31,382 nt of DNA from Ascoidea tarda (nom. inval.) (Eukaryota > Ascomycota > Saccharomycetes > Ascoideales > Ascoideaceae). Shown in pieces: positions 18,257-26,260 of this stretch. Below the pieces are notes generated by a model, which worked only from the letters and a program-made list of their open reading frames with translations, ran no database searches and had not been told where the DNA came from. The position numbers and the translations under genes are program-made. Position 1 is the first letter of the stretch, and each line of letters opens with the position of its first letter. The stretch spans positions 1 to 31,382 of the forward strand of contig JAKTTS010000139.1 of the NCBI GenBank assembly GCA_030560485.1. Direction: 5' to 3'.

Positions 18257-21200
18257 CTATAACTGGTCGAATGAAATGTGATCAAACAAGCCTATGAGCT
18301 CGTTGTTGATCTTGACTGAGTGGGTTTTCTCCTCCTGTTTTTGACTCACTCGAAACTCTTTGTTCAAGCTGTGGTCTCTGAATAGTGTGTAGTGTTTTCC
18401 ACTTTCGTTGAAGCAAATTGTTTTACTGTCTTTAATTTGATTTCTGATGGGAAATTCAGTGTTTCTCGGCTCTGTTTTGTCCTCATCAGTAAGACTCTTA
18501 AGCTGCTCATATTTCAAAAATGTTTCATAGACCTTGTAGTATCCCTTATCATTTGAACTGATGAACTTGGTCATTGCTTCATGATCTTTTGAATTTGGGA
18601 AGATTTGCTGGATTTTGAAATCATATTCATTCAATAAATGGCTTACTCCCTCATTTTCATCGTTCACTTTTGTTATAAACTCTCTGACATCAAAAACATC
18701 AGCGATTTTAAAACCAAATATTTCATCCTTTTCTTTCCCTTTCTTCTTTTGATTCTCATTCTCATTCTCATTCTCATTCTCATTCTCAATCTTCTTGTCA
18801 TCTTTATTTATCAATTTTAGTATAAAGGAAAACATAACTGATATTTTTAATGTCCAATAATATTTTTGAAACTTTTTCTCTTCCAATATTTTCAATACTT
18901 TTTCTATTATCTTAATTATCTGTTTAAATATTTCATTTAAAATTATTGAATCATTATCTGATTCAAACTTTCTTTCTAATTTATCACAATCATTTGTTTG
19001 TTTACTCTTAATAGCCTTGAATATCATTATTCTAATGGCAAATGACAAATGTATATTAATAACATTTCTAACCAAATTTAAAAATAATGGTATCAATATA
19101 ATATTATAATTCTTCAATTCCTCATTTTTATAACTAAAGAAAAAAACTAAACAACTAATAATCTCCAATGAACCCTTGAAGCAGTTGTTTAACTTTTCAA
19201 AATAACTATCGACTAATATTTTATAATCTTTATTAATGTTTTCATTTTCCAAACTATTCTTTAAACCATTTTCCTGGAATTGCAAGTAAAATTTCAATTT
19301 TTCATCATAATATAAAAAAATCCGATAATCAATTTGATACATGAAACTTTTCAATTTTAAATACTCAATCAAACGTAAAAAATCGTTTCTTGAATACGTT
19401 TTATCTCTATTAATCAATAAATTGCAATATTTGAACTTATCAAAAATCTCTATCTTATAAAACTGTTTTTGAAACTCCTTAAAACTGTCATTCAATTCAT
19501 TGATTTTCATTGATTTTCGAATATTTAATAATTTACTCAAAAATGGCTTTAAATTATTCAAACCAAATTCAAACAGAGTTTTTAAAAACTGGTTACCATC
19601 ATCATTGTCATTGTTACCATTACTGATTGGAAATTTGGTATCAAAATTATTATCATCAATTATTGAAAATGACCCATACATTATACAATGATCTATATCC
19701 AAATTATAAATTGAAAACCATAATTTTCTCCATGACTGAATTGACCTCAATTTATTATATTCAACAAATTTGGAATAATTAATATAATCCATATAATTCT
19801 TTTCATCGATTAAATTCAAATTTTCAAAATGCGATAAAACTGGATCTCTGTTTAATCCAATTGAATACGATATTTGGATAATCAAATTAAATAATATATT
19901 AGAACAATTTTGTTCACCCCCGTTATTATTCTCAATTGATGTGAAATAGTACGATCTTAAATACAATAACAACTGTAACAATTTTAATGATGGCTTTTCA
20001 AAAAAGTTGGATAAATTTATTATTGAATGAACTAAATCAATTAATGATAGGTCAATTATTATCAAATCATCACCATTAAAATTATCATTATTGAGTAGTG
20101 AGATGGATAAGTAAGAAATTCTTAATATAATTACCAATATTGATAAATCTAATAAATCATTATAGTTATTTATATTCAAATTTAAATTTTGATTTTTATT
20201 TTTATTATTATTATTATTATTATTAAATAAATTTTTAATTATTATATTAAAATAAGATTTATCAGCATAAGAAAAGAAATGGTATAAATTATTTAAAAAA
20301 AACTCTAATAATTTTTGGATTTGATCATAATTTGGCAATAAAGATTGAATTTTAATTATAATGTTTTGAATTAGTTTGTTTTGGTGAATATTATTATTTG
20401 ATTGGAACGAATTGTCATATAGAGAGATGAGTAAAGAGTAATTATGTTTTTCATTTTGATTCATTAAACCGAATAAATAAAAAAGGCTATTACTGTTGCT
20501 ATTATTATTATTTTCATTATTTTCATTATTTCCATTATTTTCATTATTTTCATTATCATTATCAATTATATTATTATTTGTGTTAAGGAATTTTAAGGAA
20601 TCTTTAAAAAAAGTGAGATTGGTTAATAAATATTGATTAAAAGGATCAAATTGAGTTGAACTTAACCAAGTAAAAGGGCCAGATATAAAATAATTTAACT
20701 CGTTTTTAAAATGAAGAAAAATGTTTTTTTTCTTAAAAGTATTAAATGGAATATTAACATCATAGTTAAGAAGTTCATCATAGCTACAAGTAGTGGTGTC
20801 ATTATTGGTTTCTTTTTTATTATTATTATTGTTATTATTATTATCAATAATGAGATTACTTTTATAGTTATAGATGTAATTATAATTATAATTGGATGCA
20901 ATAATTTTGTTTTTAAATTTCGTTTTAATGATTGATTTAGTTTTGATTATATTTTTCAATTTAATTATATTATGACTATGACTGTGTTTATGACTATGGT
21001 TATGATTATGGTTATGATTATGATTACGATTATGACTGTGATCATGATCAATATTTTTTTTAGGTTTTTTTTTTGGATTCAATTTGAAAATATTTAAACC
21101 ATTTTTATAATTGTTTTTAGAAGAGTTGGAATCAGAGTTTTTGGAATTAAAGGTGTTTGAATTCGGACTTATATTTGGATTGGATATACAGGCTATTGGA

Positions 21201-21604
21201 ATTAAAGCAGCATTTGAATAATCGGAAGACAATTTAATTTCTTGATTTTCGCTTTGAGAGATTGGAATTGGGATTGAATCCGAGGTTGTGTTTAAGATAT
21301 TGTAGGTGCTTAGGGGTTTATTATTTGAGTAATGACAGGAAGATATGCTATTTTTAGTACATGAAGAACAAGTTGGTCTTAATCTATCGCATTTAATTTT
21401 TTTTTTTCTACAAGATGAGCAGTTCAAGGGGACTCTGTTTCTCTTTTTCTTGTTTAGTATATTGTGCAAAGAAGCATTATAAATGTTTGAATTAGGAGAG
21501 TCATCGGAAGCATTAAAGTGTTTAAAATCAGTGGGGCTTTGTGTTGAAGTGTCAGTATCAGCACCATCAGTATAAGGATTAGTATTTGGTTGGTTTTGGC
21601 TCAT
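18257..21604 (-). CDS. HAP1-like zinc-cluster transcription factor C
   Basis: A 1,115-residue Zn2Cys6 regulator starting MSQNQPNTNP. A KKKRNRVPLNCSSCRKKKIK segment precedes and opens the cluster. Cys are at 62, 65, 72, 79, 82 and 90 (2-6-6-2-7). The flanks KKRNRVPL and DRLRPT resemble Hap1 (KRKRNRIPL, DKLRPH). A KNGLNIFKLN block shared with B lies near 167-176, followed by a His-rich tract at 187-211 (12 His in 25 residues). SGPFTWLSST corresponds to GPFTW of A. The Fungal_trans-type part includes SYSIGLNRDPV and RKLWFSIYNLDIDHCIMYGS. Residues near 360-390 and 950-960 are Asn/Glu repeat runs. No Cys-Pro heme motif is seen. It is the most upstream of the three same-strand paralogues and has the longest upstream region, which carries Gcn4-type and CCAAT sites. 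Probably a nuclear transcription factor; targets unknown. Confidence 0.83.
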   Translation of the reverse strand: MSQNQPNTNPYTDGADTDTSTQSPTDFKHFNASDDSPNSNIYNASLHNILNKKKRNRVPLNCSSCRKKKIKCDRLRPTCSSCTKNSISSCHYSNNKPLSTYNILNTTSDSIPIPISQSENQEIKLSSDYSNAALIPIACISNPNISPNSNTFNSKNSDSNSSKNNYKNGLNIFKLNPKKKPKKNIDHDHSHNRNHNHNHNHNHSHKHSHSHNIIKLKNIIKTKSIIKTKFKNKIIASNYNYNYIYNYKSNLIIDNNNNNNNNKKETNNDTTTCSYDELLNYDVNIPFNTFKKKNIFLHFKNELNYFISGPFTWLSSTQFDPFNQYLLTNLTFFKDSLKFLNTNNNIIDNDNENNENNGNNENNENNNNSNSNSLFYLFGLMNQNEKHNYSLLISLYDNSFQSNNNIHQNKLIQNIIIKIQSLLPNYDQIQKLLEFFLNNLYHFFSYADKSYFNIIIKNLFNNNNNNNKNKNQNLNLNINNYNDLLDLSILVIILRISYLSISLLNNDNFNGDDLIIIDLSLIDLVHSIINLSNFFEKPSLKLLQLLLYLRSYYFTSIENNNGGEQNCSNILFNLIIQISYSIGLNRDPVLSHFENLNLIDEKNYMDYINYSKFVEYNKLRSIQSWRKLWFSIYNLDIDHCIMYGSFSIIDDNNFDTKFPISNGNNDNDDGNQFLKTLFEFGLNNLKPFLSKLLNIRKSMKINELNDSFKEFQKQFYKIEIFDKFKYCNLLINRDKTYSRNDFLRLIEYLKLKSFMYQIDYRIFLYYDEKLKFYLQFQENGLKNSLENENINKDYKILVDSYFEKLNNCFKGSLEIISCLVFFFSYKNEELKNYNIILIPLFLNLVRNVINIHLSFAIRIMIFKAIKSKQTNDCDKLERKFESDNDSIILNEIFKQIIKIIEKVLKILEEKKFQKYYWTLKISVMFSFILKLINKDDKKIENENENENENENQKKKGKEKDEIFGFKIADVFDVREFITKVNDENEGVSHLLNEYDFKIQQIFPNSKDHEAMTKFISSNDKGYYKVYETFLKYEQLKSLTDEDKTEPRNTEFPIRNQIKDSKTICFNESGKHYTLFRDHSLNKEFRVSQKQEEKTHSVKINNELIGLFDHISFDQL
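18752..18787 (-). repeat. 6-bp microsatellite in HAP1-like C
   Basis: Six copies of ATTCTC (plus strand) encode a Glu-Asn dipeptide run in the C-terminal part of the protein. Confidence 0.9.
20972..21046 (-). repeat. Degenerate 6-bp repeat encoding the His-rich tract of HAP1-like C
   Basis: Repeated ATG/GTG-containing triplets on the plus strand (tatgat, tatggt and so on) read on the minus strand as alternating His-Asn and His-Ser codons, residues 187-211. The units vary at the third codon position, so the protein pattern is better kept than the DNA pattern. Confidence 0.85.
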
Positions 21605-22216
21605 TTTATAGTGGATTAGGATGGAAAGATATCATTCTATTGCTGGAGACAGAATTTTGAGGGAATCAAAACCAAAGAATACAGTGTATAAATATATATA
21701 TAATGCGTGTAATTGTATAAAAGAAAACCAAGAGAAATACAATAAAGAAAAGAAATAAACAAGAGAAATAAAATGTGGAAGATGTTGAAGAATATAAAGT
21801 AGATCGGATGTTGACGGACTTAACTCTCTTTTGGGGAAGAGTTGCAGAGTGAAGGCAATAAAAAATGAGCAAAAAACAACAAAACGAAGAGAAATTTAGT
21901 GAAATTGGCAAACAAATAAAATCATGAGATTTCAAAGGAGATAAAGGGAGTACAGAAGAATAGAATACAGTTTGCAAAGCCTAAAGAAGCTGAGCGTAAG
22001 GGAGCTTTTTACATGTAAATGCAAATCCACGTAAGAAATAAAACCATCTACAATCAATTCCATCAACTGAACAAATTTTATCTGCTCCATCTGCTCCATC
22101 TGCTGAATCACATTTGGTTGAAATTTAATCTCGTTTCCAATCAATTCCATCTTTTATCAAAACGATCAAACGCACATTGGAACTGGCACTGAGCAATTGC
22201 TGTGCGTGTATTTGTA

Positions 22217-22225
22217 ATGAGTCAT
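22217..22225. promoter_or_regulatory. Gcn4-type site upstream of HAP1-like C
   Basis: ATGAGTCAT is a perfect 9-bp Gcn4 (bZIP) palindrome, 613 bp upstream of the HAP1-like C start codon, with a CCAAT box six bases beyond it. Confidence 0.5.
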
Positions 22226-22230
22226 CTGTG

Positions 22231-22235
22231 ATTGG
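22231..22235 (-). promoter_or_regulatory. CCAAT box upstream of HAP1-like C
   Basis: On the minus strand AGCCAATCA fits the Hap2/3/5 (CBF) preference for CCAATCA. It points toward HAP1-like C, 627 bp from its ATG. Hap2/3/5 controls respiratory and iron-related genes in yeasts. Confidence 0.35.
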
Positions 22236-22404
22236 CTGTGGTGTTGCTGCCGCAAATGCGCGCCAAGCGTTGTGAAACGCGCTGCAGAGTGCCTTTTTTT
22301 AAGGCCAGCTCGGCTAATTTACGAGTCTCGCTGAACACCGCCGGTTCTGGCTAGCAAATCGTAGCGGGCTCCTTCAGCGGCTTGCAGCAGCCAAGACTTG
22401 TGCA

Positions 22405-22412
22405 GCACGTGC
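22405..22412. promoter_or_regulatory. E-box GCACGTGC
   Basis: An 8-bp palindrome GCACGTGC with the CACGTG core used by Cbf1 and other bHLH factors, in the GC-rich part of the same gap. Confidence 0.35.
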
Positions 22413-22520
22413 ACCAAGACTGGATGTGCGTGTGGCTACGTTATCTAAGACAGCGCGTCACGTTACAGAGGAACACTGAGGTGGTTTTCCAAGCTAATTA
22501 GTTACCATATATTGAAGACG

Positions 22521-22554
22521 TATTTACTGTATTTACTGTATTTACTGTATTTAC
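22521..22554. repeat. 9-bp tandem repeat TATTTACTG
   Basis: Three full copies and a partial fourth copy of TATTTACTG, 43-76 bp beyond the stop codon of the 22597-23196 gene. It may be part of its 3' end signal. Confidence 0.85.
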
Positions 22555-22596
22555 AAAATGGCCTTTCTCCATCACCATAACTAAGACCTTAGTCAA

Positions 22597-23196
22597 TTAT
22601 TTGAGCTTTTTTCCTGTGAAAAGCGCCATTAAGCTGAGAGCCTCGTCTTGATCAAGCTTGAAGTTTTCTTTGTCCATTTCGGATTTTAGCTCCTGCAAGA
22701 CTGCTTTGATCTCTTTGTCCATCATAAACTGCACTGTTTTAAAGAATCCCAATGGCTTGATCAATTTGAAATTCTCGTCCCTGGGATTCATTTTCTTCTT
22801 GTTCAATATCTGGATTATGCTATCGTATTTGGTTTTTATGTTCTCATTAGAATTTATCCTGATGAGTAAATTGGCTATTCTGGCATTGTCCTTGTTTGAA
22901 AACTTGAATCGATCAACTTTAAACGGTTCCTCAATATTTTCAATATCGATTTGGTGAAGTAAGTTGTGAGACTGGTTTGGTTTTTTGTCTATACTACTGC
23001 TATTTCTCACAGCACCTAAAGTGGAAAACTTCGTAATAGAGTACTGAGAGCATCTGGGACCGTTGACTATTGATTTGGCTAGAACATTCTGCGCACTCAC
23101 AGATAATATGGGTCTAGCAGAAGAGGTTTTGATTGATTGGAGAATAAGCTTCCTGGAGTGCATCGTTATCTGATTATAATTTTTACTGATATTCAT
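22597..23196 (-). CDS. Unrecognised protein with a probable mitochondrial presequence
   Basis: A 199-residue protein I do not recognise. The first 55 or so residues are rich in Ser, Lys, Arg and Ile and contain no acidic residue, as in a matrix targeting signal. A second ATG (codon 12, at 23163, MHSRKLILQSIK) has a better context (A at -3) than the first (T at -3) and would give a 188-residue protein. The mature part is charged and helical, with FSNKDNARIANLLIRI near 98-113 and GFFKTVQFMMDKEIKAVLQ near 149-167, and no membrane segment. It is divergent to ARG3, sharing a promoter region of about 320 bp. A role in mitochondrial gene expression or assembly is only a guess. It could be a fast-evolving orthologue of a known small mitochondrial protein. 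Confidence 0.65.
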   Translation of the reverse strand: MNISKNYNQITMHSRKLILQSIKTSSARPILSVSAQNVLAKSIVNGPRCSQYSITKFSTLGAVRNSSSIDKKPNQSHNLLHQIDIENIEEPFKVDRFKFSNKDNARIANLLIRINSNENIKTKYDSIIQILNKKKMNPRDENFKLIKPLGFFKTVQFMMDKEIKAVLQELKSEMDKENFKLDQDEALSLMALFTGKKLK

Positions 23197-23405
23197 TAAT
23201 CCTCTCCTTGAAAATCAGTTTTTCTTCTCCAAATTGGACAAAAAAAAAAAGAAAACAATTACCCTGCGTCCTAGAGTGCCCCTGAAATGACCCAATTATG
23301 CCCTAGATCTGTGTCCCGAATTTCTCGCTCGATTTGTGCTCTTTTTCCTGAAAAATTCTTCGACTTTATTGGAGCAAATAAGAAATCTTTTATTTACTTG
23401 AGATG

Positions 23406-23414
23406 ATGACTCAT
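23406..23414. promoter_or_regulatory. Gcn4 site of ARG3
   Basis: ATGACTCAT, the optimal Gcn4 palindrome, 105 bp upstream of the ARG3 ATG. Arginine biosynthesis genes are classic Gcn4 targets under general amino acid control, so the site fits its gene. Confidence 0.8.
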
Positions 23415-23427
23415 TGATTTCAATTAT

Positions 23428-23434
23428 TATATAA
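23428..23434 (+). promoter_or_regulatory. TATA box of ARG3
   Basis: TATATAA 85 bp upstream of the ATG and 14 bp downstream of the Gcn4 site. Confidence 0.65.
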
Positions 23435-23518
23435 CTTTCCAAATATTTTTGTCTTTTACAAATTCAATTCCGAAATTTCATCTGTATCTTCTATTTTTTA
23501 ACCAATTTTAAATAGAAC

Positions 23519-24610
23519 ATGTATTCCTCCATATTTAAAATTTTCAATAATTTTAGCAATTTTAATAGATTTACCAAATTAAATAATTTGTCCAGTTTAA
23601 GAATGTCTTCAACTGTCTCCGGTTCCAAACCTCGTCACTTGGTTTCTATGCTCGAATTAGAGAAAAATGAATTAATCAACTTAATCGATAGGGCACAATA
23701 TTTTAAAAATTTGATTAAATCAAATCAGCTACCTCCAAATAATCTAGATCAGGCCTTGAAGGGCAAAACTTCAGCCTTGCTATTTACAAAGAGATCAACA
23801 AGAACCAGAATCTCAAGTGAAGGTGCTGTTGTTTATTTTGGTGGACACCCCTTTTTCTTGAATCAAAACGATATTCAATTAGGTGTTAATGAATCCCTAT
23901 TGGATACCATAAAGGTACTATCCTCAATGACTTCGTGTATCTTTGCAAGAGTTAATTCACACAACGATATCCAAGAATTATGCAAGTATTCTTCAGTGCC
24001 TGTTATTAATTCCTTGTGTGATACATTTCATCCTTTGCAATCCATTGCTGACTTGCTAACTATAAAGGAACAATTTAGAGAATTGTATGATCCAGTTAAA
24101 AAATCGTTCAATGGAAAATTGAAATTGACTTGGATAGGTGACGCAAATAATGTTATAAACGATTTATCCATTGCTTGTTTAAAATTTAGTATTAATGTCT
24201 CAGTTGTTTTACCTAAAAACATTCAGTTTAATAACGATATTTATTTAAAGGGCAAGGAAATCTCAAAGGAAAACAATGTCAAGTTTGAGATTTTGAATGA
24301 TCCAATAATTGGTTGTTTGAATTCAAATATTTTAGTCACCGATACATTTGTTTCAATGGGCGAGGAAGATTCAAAACTTGAAAAGTTGAGAAAGTTTGAA
24401 AACTTTCAAATCAATTCAAATTTAGTCAAGTCAAGCAAAGTCAATTCCAATTGGATATTTATGCATTGTTTACCAAGACACAAAGAAGAAGTCAGTGATG
24501 AGGTTTTTTATAGTGACAACTCGGTTGTATTTCAAGAAGCAGAAAACAGATTATATGCTGCTATATCAGCCATTGAAGGATTTGTCATCAATAAAGGTAA
24601 ATTAGTTTAG
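23519..24610 (+). CDS. ARG3: Ornithine carbamoyltransferase
   Basis: Makes citrulline from ornithine and carbamoyl phosphate, step six of arginine synthesis. Of 363 residues, the core shows the carbamoyl phosphate motif FTKRSTRTR, then FHPLQ, the ornithine-side TDTFVSMG and the catalytic HCLPRH. All key residues are present. The first 28 residues have four basic and no acidic residues and look like a mitochondrial presequence. Met29 (23603) starts MSSTVSGSKPRHLVSM, which lines up with the S. cerevisiae start (MSTTASTPSS...). S. cerevisiae keeps this enzyme in the cytosol, most other fungi in mitochondria. Both ATGs have A at -3, so two forms are possible; the longer is more likely the main one. 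A Gcn4 site and TATA box lie upstream. It is convergent with OST2, 52 bp away. No in-frame CTG codon was found. Confidence 0.96.
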   Translation: MYSSIFKIFNNFSNFNRFTKLNNLSSLRMSSTVSGSKPRHLVSMLELEKNELINLIDRAQYFKNLIKSNQLPPNNLDQALKGKTSALLFTKRSTRTRISSEGAVVYFGGHPFFLNQNDIQLGVNESLLDTIKVLSSMTSCIFARVNSHNDIQELCKYSSVPVINSLCDTFHPLQSIADLLTIKEQFRELYDPVKKSFNGKLKLTWIGDANNVINDLSIACLKFSINVSVVLPKNIQFNNDIYLKGKEISKENNVKFEILNDPIIGCLNSNILVTDTFVSMGEEDSKLEKLRKFENFQINSNLVKSSKVNSNWIFMHCLPRHKEEVSDEVFYSDNSVVFQEAENRLYAAISAIEGFVINKGKLV

Positions 24611-24662
24611 TTTAGTTATTTATCTATATATGAGTAAATATGTGTTGGTGAATATATATTAA

Positions 24663-25148
24663 TCAGTTCATAAAATGAAATACTATAAAGTGTAAAATCA
24701 ATGAAGCGAAAACATAATCAGCAATTGATCTCCTGACACTTATAAACTTGAATATTTTGTTATTAATGTTTTCTAGCGACGTTTGCAATCTTAGACTTAT
24801 AGTTAAAACAAATTGGCCAACACACAATATAAAAGATGATAAAAATGCATTGAATGGATAGGTTCCTTGAATTAAAACAAAAGAAAAATTTAATATTCCA
24901 ATTATAACCAAATAAAATAAAAAGGTATCGATGATTTGCAAATTTAAATTCGAATTGAAATCATTTAAGTAGTTGTTGTAGGTTATAACAATCAAACTTT
25001 GGAAATCGTGCAAGATATTAAATTTATTTAATGAAACAGCAGAAGCAGCGGATGAAGAGAGTTTGGATGAAGATGGTTTGGATGAAGATGACTTCGAGGT
25101 CTTTATGTCCTTACCTGCGTTCTTTGCTGTGGATTTAGTCTTTGCCAT
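24663..25148 (-). CDS. OST2: Ost2/DAD1 subunit of the ER oligosaccharyltransferase
   Basis: Small integral membrane subunit of the complex that moves the Glc3Man9GlcNAc2 glycan onto Asn of nascent proteins in the ER. The 161-residue protein has the DAD1 signature: LIDTF-like QIIDTFLFYLVIIG (about 71-84), the very conserved YPFNAFLSSFILCVGQFVL (97-115) with SLRLQ after it, and the C-terminal FASLILHFIVFHFMN. Three hydrophobic segments are visible. The N-terminal 45 residues are a Ser/Lys-rich tail with repeated Ser-Lys units, longer than in S. cerevisiae (130 residues in all). The ATG at 25148 is the only good start. Two tandem 14-bp repeats lie 39-66 bp upstream and a 12-bp CACGTG palindrome 178 bp upstream. 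Confidence 0.95.
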   Translation of the reverse strand: MAKTKSTAKNAGKDIKTSKSSSSKPSSSKLSSSAASAVSLNKFNILHDFQSLIVITYNNYLNDFNSNLNLQIIDTFLFYLVIIGILNFSFVLIQGTYPFNAFLSSFILCVGQFVLTISLRLQTSLENINNKIFKFISVRRSIADYVFASLILHFIVFHFMN

Positions 25149-25693
25149 TAGGATCGGTGTAATTGCTCTATCTCTGAGTCTTACTGTTGCTGATTATCTC
25201 TTGCTGATTATCTCTTGATGTTTATTTCCTTTCCATGGCTCAACCTCACTGTGTTCATTCGGGTTTTCTTTCAAAACGTGTCAAAAAAGCCGGTGCTGAT
25301 CCATTGCTTATGTAATCCATTTTTGGTGCACGTGCACGGGTGCCCATAAACGGCTAAACATCAACACGGAAACAAAGGAAAATGTTCAAGCTTTGCAGGA
25401 GTCGGCCGGAAAAAGAAACAAGGAACAGAAGTAAAGAATTATATCATGGGTTGAAGAATTTGGTGCTAAAACAAAAAGAAATGAAGAAAGAAGACAACTG
25501 AAAAGAAAAAAAGTACTCAAATATAAAGATAAATAGATAGATATATAAACACATTGGCAGAAGAAAACCATAAAAAGAGTGTTAATCGTATTGTATTGTA
25601 TTGATTAGGATTAGCTAGCATTAATCAGGTTAAAGAAATTTTGATCTATCTGGTTTTATTGTATTTGTATTTGTATTTGTATTTTTATTTGAA
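25149..25693. promoter_or_regulatory. OST2 promoter and 3' flank of the Skg6-like gene
   Basis: This 545-bp gap lies between two minus-strand genes. It has a 14-bp tandem duplication TTGCTGATTATCTC (25187-25214), a 12-bp E-box palindrome (25326-25337) and GTATT/TGTATT runs near 25,589 and 25,661-25,690. A 39-codon plus-strand frame at 25382-25501 encodes a basic peptide (MFKLCRSRPEKE...) with an LYH-G-L segment faintly like LYR-motif proteins. I cannot support it as a gene. A hydrophobic 61-codon minus-strand frame here looks like a composition artefact. Confidence 0.5.
25326..25337. promoter_or_regulatory. 12-bp CACGTG palindrome upstream of OST2
   Basis: GTGCACGTGCAC is fully palindromic with a CACGTG core, 178 bp upstream of the OST2 ATG. 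Candidate site for Cbf1 or another bHLH factor. Confidence 0.45.
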
Positions 25694-26260
25694 TTATTTG
25701 GGAGGTGCAAGGTTCTCTTTGGACTTGCTATAAGCTGGCGTATGGAATTTTGTAGTGGAATTGTTTCTGGAGCTCACAGGAGATATAGCATGAAGTGCAA
25801 TATTGTATCTGTCATCGTTACCTCCAAAATTAATGCTTTGGGTAGCTGTACTTAGACTGGCGGCTGATGTTTTTGATGGATAAGGATAGGCATTATCTGT
25901 TGTGTCTTTTCCAAATGAATTATCTCCACGAGAAGAGTCCAACTTGTATTTATAGTTTTGGTTGTCATATTGGCTTAAGTTGATATCGTCGTTATTTATA
26001 TAACTATCTGGATTGTTGAACTCAGGATCATTTTCAAACTCCAACCCTTCCTTTTTGTTTTTCTTGTATCCTCTCCAGATGAATATTCCTAATACTAGAC
26101 CCACAACAATGATGGGGATACAGATGGTTATGGCCAAAGTACCACCTGTTAATGTGGATGGTTTTTCGCATTCCTGGGAGCTGGAATTGGATCCAGAACA
26201 CTTATCATCGTCGTCTCTCTTGGACAATATCACCAGTGCAAATAGATATAGAGCCGACAT
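25694..26260 (-). CDS. Small single-pass membrane protein, Skg6/Tos2-like
   Basis: A 188-residue protein. Residues 2-13 are hydrophobic (SALYLFALVILS) and are followed directly by Lys-Arg and then an Asp run, which reads as a short signal peptide with a Kex2-type site. An outside segment with two Cys (21 and 31) is followed by a membrane segment at about 39-62 (GGTLAITICIPIIVVG...) and a stop-transfer RGYKKNKKEG. The segment and the EFENDPEF after it resemble the SKG6/AXL2 transmembrane family; S. cerevisiae Skg6, Tos2 and Axl2 act at the cell cortex and bud site. The cytosolic tail is Ser/Asn/Tyr-rich with several Ser-Pro/Thr-Pro-like sites and no domain. It is much shorter than Skg6 (about 730 residues), so orthology is uncertain. 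It diverges from BUD32. Confidence 0.6.
   Translation of the reverse strand: MSALYLFALVILSKRDDDDKCSGSNSSSQECEKPSTLTGGTLAITICIPIIVVGLVLGIFIWRGYKKNKKEGLEFENDPEFNNPDSYINNDDINLSQYDNQNYKYKLDSSRGDNSFGKDTTDNAYPYPSKTSAASLSTATQSINFGGNDDRYNIALHAISPVSSRNNSTTKFHTPAYSKSKENLAPPK

Larger units (their letters stand above)
21605..22596. promoter_or_regulatory. Long intergenic region upstream of HAP1-like C
   Basis: This 992-bp gap separates HAP1-like C from the 3' end of the next minus-strand gene. Part near 21,605-22,150 is AT-rich; a 72-codon minus-strand frame starting at 22150 and another lacking an ATG are not supported by any motif. From 22,150 to 22,480 the DNA is GC-rich, with a Gcn4-type site (22217), a CCAAT box (22231), an ACGCG-containing imperfect hairpin near 22,258-22,290 and a CACGTG box (22406). 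At 22521-22554 a 9-bp TATTTACTG repeat sits just downstream of the neighbouring gene's stop codon. No tRNA found. Confidence 0.5.
23197..23518. promoter_or_regulatory. Divergent promoter region of the mitochondrial protein and ARG3
   Basis: A 322-bp gap between divergently transcribed genes. It holds a perfect Gcn4 site (23406-23414) and a TATATAA element (23428-23434), both placed for ARG3, and an A-rich run near 23,240. No other recognised site. Confidence 0.7.

Noticed and set aside
21932-22150. 72-codon minus-strand frame upstream of HAP1-like C
   Set aside because: It starts with ATG but has repeat-derived Gln/Met content and no recognised motif; at most an upstream reading frame in the leader.
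25382-25501. 39-codon plus-strand frame with a faint LYR-like motif
   Set aside because: Too short and weak to separate from chance; transcript data would be needed.
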